In this document: piece by piece, positions 41,801 through 47,995 of the stretch | Layout of the letters: each line of letters begins with the position of its first letter | Numbering within the stretch: the stretch's first letter is position 1 | Assembly: GCF_035938995.1 (NCBI RefSeq) | Contig: NZ_DASZGI010000106.1 | Span: 1 to 47,995, forward strand | Direction of reading: 5' to 3' | DNA: 47,995 bases | Origin: DASZGI01 sp035938995 | Lineage (GTDB): Bacteria; Actinomycetota; Actinomycetes; Streptomycetales; Catenulisporaceae | Translations under genes and position numbers: made by a program | The notes under the pieces: generated by a model | Told to the model about the DNA's origin: nothing | Seen by the model: the letters and a program-made list of their open reading frames with translations, nothing else | Database searches by the model: none

Positions 41801-42961
41801 TCACACGGCCGGGACCGGCAGCCGCACCTCGAACCGGCAGCCGCCGACCACGTTGCGCACGTCCACCTCGCCCGAGTGCGCCTCGACGATGCCGCGCACG
41901 ATCGCCAGCCCCAGCCCCGCCCCGGCCAGCGGCTCCGGGGTGCGGGCCGGGGTGCCGCGCCAGGCCACCTCGAACACCCGGTCCAGGTCGTCGTCGGGGA
42001 TGCCGCCGCAGGCGTCGGTGACCGCCAGGACCGCGCAGCCGTCCCGCTCGGTCGCCTCCACGTGCACCGATCCGTCGCTCGGGGTGTGCCTGATGGCGTT
42101 GGCCACCAGGTTCGTCAGCGCCCGGGACAGCTCCTTCGGGTCGACCCGCACCGCGAGGGGCGTGCGCACGTCGGCGGACAGCAGGACGCCGCGCGCGCGG
42201 GCCAGCGGATCGGCGCCGACCACCGCCTCGTCGACCAGGTCGTGCAGCGGGACGCGGGCGAGCGAGAGCCGCAGCGCGCCGGCGTGGATGCGGGACATCT
42301 CGAACAGGTCGTCCACCATGCCCGCCAGCCGGTCCACCGACATGCGGATCTGGGTGTGGTAGCGCAGCGGGTCCGTGGCGACGCCGTCCTCGAGCGCCTC
42401 GGCCATCGCCCGCAGCCCGGCCAGCGGCGTGCGCAGATCGTGCGACACCCACGCGACCAGTTCGCGCCGCGACCGCTCCAAGGCCCGCTCGCGCTCGCGC
42501 GATTCGGCCAGCCGGGCGGCGGTGGTGGTCAGCTCGCGGCTCAGCTCGTCCAGCTCCGCGGTGGCCAGCCCGGCGGCAGGCGGGGACGGCGCGGCGTGCC
42601 GGGCGGTCCCGGACGGGATGGGAGAGTATGCGGGCTCTTCGCCGAGGTTGCGCAGGGCCGTGCGCAGCGCCCGGCTGTCGGCCGTGACGCCGCGGGCCAG
42701 CGGCACCGCCATCGCCAGGGCGACCACGCCCGCGGCGACGCAGACGACGAGCACGACGCCGAAGTCGTGCTGGGACAGGAACATCGCCTGCGCGGTGCCC
42801 AGGACGCCCGCCACCACCGCGAGCACGGTGGCCATCGAGACCGTGAACAGCTTGAGCCGGACGGAGCGGCCGCGCAAGGCCCGCAGCGCGATCAGCCCCA
42901 GAACGCCGACCCCAATCGCGCAGCCGCCGCCGATGAGGACGATCAGTACCGTGTCGCTCAC
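41801..42961 (-). CDS. Membrane sensor histidine kinase
   Basis: A 386-residue histidine kinase with three hydrophobic helices (about 4-28, 39-62, 67-90) joined by a very short outer loop. No periplasmic sensor domain is present, so signal sensing is probably within the membrane. The His-kinase core is HisKA with His174 (WVSHDLRTPLAG), N-box NLVANAIRHTPSDG, DACGGIP and GAGLGLAIVRGIVEAH. GTG start overlaps the response regulator's stop (GTGA). It is the last gene of a four-gene operon with the molybdopterin oxidoreductase, a membrane protein and the regulator. Confidence 0.92.
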   Translation of the reverse strand: MSDTVLIVLIGGGCAIGVGVLGLIALRALRGRSVRLKLFTVSMATVLAVVAGVLGTAQAMFLSQHDFGVVLVVCVAAGVVALAMAVPLARGVTADSRALRTALRNLGEEPAYSPIPSGTARHAAPSPPAAGLATAELDELSRELTTTAARLAESRERERALERSRRELVAWVSHDLRTPLAGLRAMAEALEDGVATDPLRYHTQIRMSVDRLAGMVDDLFEMSRIHAGALRLSLARVPLHDLVDEAVVGADPLARARGVLLSADVRTPLAVRVDPKELSRALTNLVANAIRHTPSDGSVHVEATERDGCAVLAVTDACGGIPDDDLDRVFEVAWRGTPARTPEPLAGAGLGLAIVRGIVEAHSGEVDVRNVVGGCRFEVRLPVPAV

Positions 42962-43818
42962 GGGGTTGCTCCGTCGATGTCGCGGGAATGAGGGGCTGCG
43001 GGGTGCGCGACCGCTTCCGAGGTGTCAGAACGGGCGCCCGGTGCCACCGGTTCAATCTTCGGTGGTTCAATCGGGCCGGTCGGCGCGCCGCCGGGAGCTG
43101 GCGGATCGAGCCGGTATCCGACTCCCCACACGGTCACCAGGAGCTTGGGGTCGGCCGGGTCCGCTTCGATCTTCTCCCGGAGCCTGCGCACGTGCACCGT
43201 CACCGTGGACTGGTCGCCGTAGTCCCAGCCCCACACCAGCCGCATCAGCTCGGCGCGGGTGAATGCCTGCCCGGGGTGCGCGATCAGGAACGCCAGCAGG
43301 TCGAACTCGCGGCCGGTCAGCGCCAGCGCGACGCCGCCGCGGCTGGCCTGGTGCCCGGTCACGTCGATCTCGATGTCGCCGATCCGCCGCACGTCGGCGG
43401 TCGCGGCAGCCGTGCCGCCCGAGTCGTCGCCACGGATTCCGGCGGCCTGGCGGGCCCGGCGCAGCACCGAGTTGGCCCGCAGCGTCAGCTCGCGCGGGCT
43501 GAACGGCTTGGTCACATAGTCGTCGGCGCCGAGCTCGAGGCCGAGGATCCGGTCGCTCTCCTCGCCGCGGGCGGTGAGCATGATCACCGGGATCGGGCCG
43601 AGCTGCCGGATGCGCCGGTAGACCTCGAAGCCGTCGAAGCCGGGCAGCATCAGGTCGAGCACGATCAGGTCGGGCCGCCAGGCGTCGGCGGCGGCGACCG
43701 CGCTCGGCCCGTCGGCGGCGAGCCGCACCCGGTGGCCGCTGCGCCGCAGGTAGGCGGCGACCACTTCGGACACGGTCGGATCGTCGTCGACCACAAGCAC
43801 GTCAGCGCTGAGTTCCAT
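42958..43818 (-). CDS. OmpR/PhoB-family response regulator
   Basis: A 286-residue two-domain regulator. The receiver has VVDDDP, phospho-acceptor Asp55 in LIVLDLMLPGFDGF, and KPFSP. The winged-helix domain has LTGREFDLLAFLIAHPGQAFTRAELMRLVWGWDYGDQSTVTVHVRRLREKIE. A 48-residue Pro/Ala-rich tail of unknown use follows (not typical of the family). ATG 43818. Coupled to the histidine kinase by overlap. The direct repeats at 45819-45865 upstream of the operon fit this subfamily's tandem binding sites, so autoregulation is likely. Confidence 0.93.
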   Translation of the reverse strand: MELSADVLVVDDDPTVSEVVAAYLRRSGHRVRLAADGPSAVAAADAWRPDLIVLDLMLPGFDGFEVYRRIRQLGPIPVIMLTARGEESDRILGLELGADDYVTKPFSPRELTLRANSVLRRARQAAGIRGDDSGGTAAATADVRRIGDIEIDVTGHQASRGGVALALTGREFDLLAFLIAHPGQAFTRAELMRLVWGWDYGDQSTVTVHVRRLREKIEADPADPKLLVTVWGVGYRLDPPAPGGAPTGPIEPPKIEPVAPGARSDTSEAVAHPAAPHSRDIDGATP

Positions 43819-43829
43819 CACCGACCACT

Positions 43830-44429
43830 CTAAGCATCCGGGCCTGGATTTGGTCCTGCCTCGGGCAGCGAGGGCGAGGCTTCCTCGGTCTGTAAGGATT
43901 CCTCCAGCGCCTCGGCGCGGGCTCGCCGACGCGCCCGGCGGCGGTCGCGAGCCGCGCTGAGCAGGAGCGGGAGGAGGGCCGCGGCGATCACGCTGCCAAG
44001 GACGATGGCCAGTCCGCGGGCGTAGTTCAGCGGGTGGACGGTCGGATTCGGGTTCCCGGGCGGGAGCAGGAATTCCGGCAGCGCGACCAGGACGACCGAG
44101 CCGCCGATGAGCAGGATGGCGGCGAGCGCACGGCGCAGGCGCGGCCCGGTCCTCCGGTAGGCGAGGGCGCACACGGTGAACACGACGGGGGCGAGAACCC
44201 CGTCGTGCAAGATGAGGCCGCCGAGCAGCCATCGGCCGACCGACGTGAGCGCGGCCACGTGCGCGGTGGTCAGCAGGCCCCGGACGCCGTTTCCGAGGAC
44301 GGCCAAGCCTGCGGCGCCGAGGAGGAGGCGCAGCACGAGTGCCACCCGGCCGCCGCGCGGGCGCGGGCCCTTGGTCGTCTGAGCGGCATCGTCCTGAGAA
44401 GCATCGTCCGTTGAGGCGGTGGCTGACAT
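43830..44429 (-). CDS. Four-helix membrane protein of the MoCo operon
   Basis: A 199-residue protein, not recognised. After an Asp/Ala-rich N-terminus it has four hydrophobic segments (about 29-50, 62-85, 99-120, 134-158) and then a highly charged RRRARRRARAEALEESLQTEE tail. A TTA codon sits at residue 179 (43893-43895). It begins 1 nt before the stop of the molybdopterin oxidoreductase ends and is followed after 11 nt by the response regulator, so it is clearly in that operon. A role as membrane partner of the oxidoreductase is inference. Confidence 0.75.
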   Translation of the reverse strand: MSATASTDDASQDDAAQTTKGPRPRGGRVALVLRLLLGAAGLAVLGNGVRGLLTTAHVAALTSVGRWLLGGLILHDGVLAPVVFTVCALAYRRTGPRLRRALAAILLIGGSVVLVALPEFLLPPGNPNPTVHPLNYARGLAIVLGSVIAAALLPLLLSAARDRRRARRRARAEALEESLQTEEASPSLPEAGPNPGPDA

Positions 44430-44430
44430 C

Positions 44431-45771
44431 TCAGATCACCTCGATCCGCGAGACCCATTTGGTCTGCAGCACGCCCGGCCGGCCCGGCGCGATGATCCGC
44501 GCCGGGTATCCGTGGTCGATGCTCAGCGGTTCACCGTTGAGCCGCAGCGCGAGGAGGGTGAGCGGGTCGCGCGTGTACTCGTGCTGCATCGTCGTGACCG
44601 AATACGGGCCGCCGGGTTGGAGCGAGACGATGTTGACGTCGGAACCGGAGGGTACGCGGGCGCGGTCCAGCAGGTCGCGCAGGCGCACGCCCGCCCAGTG
44701 TCCGTTGGCCGACCACCCTTCCACGCACGCGATGGGCAGCACGGCGTCGTACTGCGGCAGCGCGTTGAGCTGGGCGAGCGTCAACTGGTACGGCTCCGGA
44801 CCGACGACCCCGAGACGCCAGTCCGGATGGAAGGCGAGGGCGACGACCCCGGCCTCGGCGGCGGTTTTGTTGATCGGAATCCCTTGCGGCCCGAAGCTCG
44901 GATCGCGCGGCGCGAGCAGATCGACCGAGCGCAGCGAGTTGACCGACTGGCCGACCGTGGTGATGGTGACCACGCCGACCGCGAGCCCCGTCGCCGTCAA
45001 CAGCGCCCGCCTGCTCACCGCGTTCGACGCTGATGCGTTTGACGCGGCCACGCCCGACCCGACCGCGCTTTCCTCTTCGTCTCCCGCGCCCTCGTCTCCT
45101 GCCCCTGCGTTCTCCTCGATCGGCGTCGCCACCGCCACCGCCGCCTCCGACCGTCGCCAGCCGCGCGCGATCGCAGGGGCCTTCACCGCCAGGTGTACCA
45201 GCAGCGCGCCGACGGTCACCCACGCGACCCAGAAGTGCGTCTTGGTGAAGTCGAAGTGCCACGGATACCACTGCACCGTGTTGAGCAGGCCGGTGGCCAG
45301 CTCGAAGATCGCCCCGGCGACGAGGACCGCGATGGAGAGCCGCTCGAGCCCGTGCGCGAGCGACTTGAGCGGCGGCCACGCGAACAGCTTCGGGTAGACC
45401 GTCCACAGCTTCGCGAGGAGCAGCGGGATCGCGGCCATGCCGCTCGCCACGTGGACGCCCTGCGTCACCCGGTAGAACCACACCGGGCGCGTGGGCAGCG
45501 GGAACCAGCTGGCCGGGTGTTGCAGCTCGTGGCTGATGAGGCCGGTGATGAAGGCGAGCGCAAAGGCGATTCCGAGCGCTGTGCCGATCAGCGAGGCGGT
45601 CCGCTCGTCGTGGAGATTGGCGCGGAAGGCGCCTTCGCGCATCGGGCCGCGGCGCAGGAACCGGACGTGTTCGAACGCCCTGCCGATGAACCCCGGGCGT
45701 GCGAATGCCGGGCGCGTGAGCCTGACGCGCACCCGCGGTCTCGGCAGCGAGGGGAACCGGAGTAGGGACAT
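44431..45771 (-). CDS. Membrane molybdopterin oxidoreductase (sulfite-oxidase fold) with cytochrome-b-like domain
   Basis: A 446-residue protein. Residues 60-205 form four helices with paired His residues (ISHELQHPASWF, YRVTQGVHVASGM, VHLAVKAP) suited to heme ligation. An acidic linker precedes a Tat-like motif, VSRRALLTATGLAVGVV (about 260-280), then the oxidoreductase molybdopterin-binding domain with the candidate Mo-ligand Cys349 in IACVEGWSANGHWAG and the end motif DHGYPARIIAPGRPGVLQTKWVSRIEV. It looks like a membrane-fused relative of the YedY/MsrP pair. Substrate unknown; a sulfoxide or oxo-anion reductase or a dehydrogenase is possible. First gene of a four-gene operon. Confidence 0.85.
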   Translation of the reverse strand: MSLLRFPSLPRPRVRVRLTRPAFARPGFIGRAFEHVRFLRRGPMREGAFRANLHDERTASLIGTALGIAFALAFITGLISHELQHPASWFPLPTRPVWFYRVTQGVHVASGMAAIPLLLAKLWTVYPKLFAWPPLKSLAHGLERLSIAVLVAGAIFELATGLLNTVQWYPWHFDFTKTHFWVAWVTVGALLVHLAVKAPAIARGWRRSEAAVAVATPIEENAGAGDEGAGDEEESAVGSGVAASNASASNAVSRRALLTATGLAVGVVTITTVGQSVNSLRSVDLLAPRDPSFGPQGIPINKTAAEAGVVALAFHPDWRLGVVGPEPYQLTLAQLNALPQYDAVLPIACVEGWSANGHWAGVRLRDLLDRARVPSGSDVNIVSLQPGGPYSVTTMQHEYTRDPLTLLALRLNGEPLSIDHGYPARIIAPGRPGVLQTKWVSRIEVI

Positions 45772-45818
45772 GGCCCTATCGAAACCCGTCGCAGGCCCGG
45801 CCGGACCCTCTCAGGCCC

Positions 45819-45865
45819 TTACGGTGCGCTTACGGCACCGGCGACCTCTTACGGAGCGATTACGT
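45819..45865. promoter_or_regulatory. Two pairs of 11-bp-spaced TTACGG direct repeats
   Basis: TTACGG occurs at 45819 and 45830, again at 45849, and as TTACGT at 45860. Each pair has exactly 11 nt from start to start, and the pairs are 30 nt apart. Head-to-tail half-sites with 11-bp spacing are the standard target of OmpR/PhoB-type regulators. They lie in the 135-nt gap between the divergent oxidoreductase operon and the glycosyltransferase gene. Confidence 0.6.
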
Positions 45866-45906
45866 CCGCGCCGCAATGGCCATCGCCGCGCGGGCGGGCT
45901 GCCACG

Positions 45907-47994
45907 GTGGATCACATGCATCACCGGACCCGAACCGCGGCTACCACCCTCGCCATCATCACCCTGACGTGGCTGATCTGGGAACTCGTGCACGCCGGGA
46001 AGCCCGACGCATGGCCGGGCCTTGGCTGGCTCGGCGGAGCGTGGGCGGTGTTCGCGGCGGCTGCCTGGCTGGTGCGCGGCGTCCCGGTGCGCGCCGCGGC
46101 CGTGCTGATCCTGGCCGGATGCGCGGCCGTGGGACTCGCCGCGGCGTCGAATCACCAGACCGGCAGCGACGACCAGTACCGCTACATCTGGGACGGCAAG
46201 GTCCAGGCAGCGGGCATCGATCCCTACGCCTACGTGCCGTCAGCGCCACAACTCGCCGGCCTGCGCGATCCGTTCCTCTGGCCCGCGCACCGGACGGGCT
46301 GGTGCATCGCGCCCGGCGTCGCCGACCCCGACCAGCCCGGTGATCTCGTCCCCGGCTGTTCGCTGATCAACCGGCCCGCCGTGCACACGATCTACCCGCC
46401 GGTCGCGGAGGCGTACTTCCTCGCCGTGCACGTCGTGTCACCGCCGGGCAGCCGCTACAAGCCGATCCAATTCGCCGGCGCCGGGCTCGCGCTGCTGACC
46501 GCGGCGGCGCTGCTGTTCGGGCTGCGGCGGCTCGGCCGCGATCCGCGCTCGGCCGCGCTTTGGGCCTGGTGCCCGTTGGTCGCCTATGAGTCCGGCAACG
46601 GCGCACACGTCGATGTGCTCGGCGCGCTCTTCACAGTTTGCGCCCTCGTGGTCCTCGCCCGAGCGACCACCACCCGCAGAACCATATTCGGCGGACTGCT
46701 GCTCGGCCTCGCCATCGGAGCGAAGCTCACGCCCGTCTTCGTCGGGCCCGCCACGCTGCGCCGCAAACCCCTGATCGTCACCGGGGTGGCCGCCGCCACC
46801 GTCGCGCTCTCGTATCTCCCGCACGTCATCGCGGTGGGCACGAAGGTCATCGGCTTCCTGCCCGGCTATTTCAACGAGCAGGGGTATTCGGCGGGCGGCG
46901 GATACATGCTGCTCAGCGTGTTTTTGCCGGTCAAGTGGACCGGCGCCGCCGCGGCCCTGATCATCGCGGCCACGGCACTCGCGGTCTACCGGTCCGCCGA
47001 CCCCGACCGGCCGTGGCGCGGCGCGCTCGTGCTGACCGGGGTCATGCTGCTGGTGACGACGCCGCTGTTCGGCTGGTACGCGCTGCTGCTGTGCGTGCTG
47101 GTCGCGCTCGACGGCCGCGTCGAATGGCTCGCGATCGCGACGGCCGTGCACGTCGGCTGGGTGGCTAAGGCGCTCGGCTGGAATTTCGTCGAGGGCCAGC
47201 GCCTCGGCTACGGACTCGCGCTGGCAATCATCGCAGCCGTCTCACTTCTGCGTTTCTGGGCGGGCCGCCCTCAGTTGACCGCACCCGTGCCCGCCTCCCC
47301 CACACCCACAGATATTCAGGAGCCTGCTATGTCGATGCCGCTCGTCGATGTCGTTCTGCCCTGCCTCGACGAAGCAGGGGCGCTGCCGTATGTCCTCAGC
47401 CGGATGCCGGACGGATATCGCGCGATCGTGGTGGACAACGGATCCACCGACGGTTCGGGCGCGCTCGCCGCGCGGCTCGGCGCGCTGGTGGTGACCGAGC
47501 CGCGGAAAGGCTTCGGCGCCGCGTGCCACGCCGGACTGATGGCCGCGACCGCGCCCGTCGTGTGCTTCTGCGACTGCGACGGCTCGCTCGACCCGCAACA
47601 CTTGCCACGCGTAGCGGACCCAGTCCTCGAAGGCCGGTCCGACCTCGTGCTCGGCCGACGCCGCCCGGTCACGTCGAGGGCCTGGCCGCCGCACGCGAGA
47701 GCAGCGAACGTGCTACTCGCGTTCCGCCTGCGCCGGACCGGCGTGGCGGTGCGCGACCTGGGCCCGATGCGCGCCGCGAGGCGTGAGGCACTACTCGGGC
47801 TCGGAGTAAAGGATCGGCGCTCGGGCTACCCGCTGGAAACGGTGCTGGCAGCCAAGCGAGCCCGGTGGCAGATCACCGAGATCGACGTCGACTATGCGCC
47901 CCGTACCGGCAAGTCGAAGGTGACCGGCACGGTCGGCGGCACGCTGCGGGCGATCAAGGACATGAACCGGGTCTGGAAAGAGGCGACCCGATGA
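45907..47994 (+). CDS. Fused membrane (GT-C-like) and GT2 glycosyltransferase
   Basis: A 695-residue frame in two parts. Residues 1-460 hold about ten transmembrane helices with SNHQTGSDDQYRYIWDGKVQAAGIDPYAY and the acidic loop motif YESGNGAHVDVLGA, consistent with a polyprenyl-sugar-dependent (DUF2029/GT87-like) mannosyltransferase. Residues 475-695 are a cytosolic family 2 glycosyltransferase: VVLPCLDEAGALPYVL, VVDNGSTDGSGALA, the nucleotide-binding FCDCDGSLDP, and GYPLETVL. The junction contains ATG 47329 with CAGGAG 6 nt upstream, so the second half may also be translated alone. GTG start without clear ribosome-binding site. Part of an envelope sugar pathway near the MoCo operon. Confidence 0.85.
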   Translation: MDHMHHRTRTAATTLAIITLTWLIWELVHAGKPDAWPGLGWLGGAWAVFAAAAWLVRGVPVRAAAVLILAGCAAVGLAAASNHQTGSDDQYRYIWDGKVQAAGIDPYAYVPSAPQLAGLRDPFLWPAHRTGWCIAPGVADPDQPGDLVPGCSLINRPAVHTIYPPVAEAYFLAVHVVSPPGSRYKPIQFAGAGLALLTAAALLFGLRRLGRDPRSAALWAWCPLVAYESGNGAHVDVLGALFTVCALVVLARATTTRRTIFGGLLLGLAIGAKLTPVFVGPATLRRKPLIVTGVAAATVALSYLPHVIAVGTKVIGFLPGYFNEQGYSAGGGYMLLSVFLPVKWTGAAAALIIAATALAVYRSADPDRPWRGALVLTGVMLLVTTPLFGWYALLLCVLVALDGRVEWLAIATAVHVGWVAKALGWNFVEGQRLGYGLALAIIAAVSLLRFWAGRPQLTAPVPASPTPTDIQEPAMSMPLVDVVLPCLDEAGALPYVLSRMPDGYRAIVVDNGSTDGSGALAARLGALVVTEPRKGFGAACHAGLMAATAPVVCFCDCDGSLDPQHLPRVADPVLEGRSDLVLGRRRPVTSRAWPPHARAANVLLAFRLRRTGVAVRDLGPMRAARREALLGLGVKDRRSGYPLETVLAAKRARWQITEIDVDYAPRTGKSKVTGTVGGTLRAIKDMNRVWKEATR

Positions 47995-47995
47995 G
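47991..47995 (+). CDS. Start of a further gene, cut by window end
   Basis: ATG at 47991 overlaps the stop of the glycosyltransferase (ATGA), the same coupling used elsewhere here. Only five bases are inside the window, so identity is unknown. Confidence 0.35.

Overview
The window is GC-rich actinobacterial chromosome with dense two-strand coding, GTG/TTG starts, many overlapping stop/start pairs, a WhiB regulator, SpoIIE/RsbW/STAS regulators, an F420-type PPOX protein and a SapB-like (class III) lanthipeptide locus. This points to a filamentous, sporulating actinomycete. The secreted Asn-rich proteins and the style of the kinases suggest something near Catenulispora/Actinospica, but that placement is a guess. 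No rRNA, tRNA, CRISPR array, transposase or prophage was seen.

Layout. 0.1-3.1 kb: an RsbW-like ATPase, a Gln/Pro-rich protein, then an ECF sigma factor and its zinc-finger membrane anti-sigma, closed by a perfect 24-bp hairpin. 3.3-11 kb: envelope/secretome block (Asn-rich exported protein plus a C-terminally anchored partner, a secreted beta-propeller, a membrane Ser/Thr kinase with an ectodomain, an exported glycosidase-like protein). 11-20.7 kb: type II NADH dehydrogenase, hybrid histidine kinase, and a partner-switching stress module (SpoIIE phosphatase, anti-sigma ATPase, then STAS -> RsbW -> SigB-family sigma) with a WhiB gene. 20.8-24 kb: beta-phosphoglucomutase translationally coupled to a GH65 disaccharide phosphorylase, a complete route from a disaccharide to glucose-6-phosphate. 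24-28.5 kb: coiled-coil protein, YihY/BrkB membrane protein, FBP zinc-finger protein, a regulator with two LuxR-type HTH domains, and a double DUF427 protein.

28.5-34 kb is the most distinctive part. A DrrAB-type ABC exporter diverges from a class III lanthipeptide synthetase (LanKC) that is followed by a 39-codon precursor gene (33764-33883) too short for routine ORF calling. The precursor carries two consecutive S-x2-S-x3-C ring motifs as in SapB/AmfS. The synthetase has a TTA codon, the usual mark of bldA control.

34-41.8 kb: ribokinase, PPOX protein, a CtpE-like P-type ATPase coupled to a Ser/Thr kinase, a sugar-nucleotide epimerase and a succinate-semialdehyde dehydrogenase. 41.8-48 kb: a four-gene operon (molybdopterin oxidoreductase with a cytochrome-b-like domain, membrane protein, OmpR-type regulator, histidine kinase) diverging from a fused membrane/GT2 glycosyltransferase. 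The shared promoter carries two pairs of 11-bp-spaced direct repeats, a likely site for that response regulator.

A recurring oddity is short tandem or dispersed repeats: 14-bp and 17-bp arrays that begin on stop codons, a four-copy 45-bp repeat downstream of the exporter ATPase, and 15-bp repeats inside the sigma factor and phosphatase genes.
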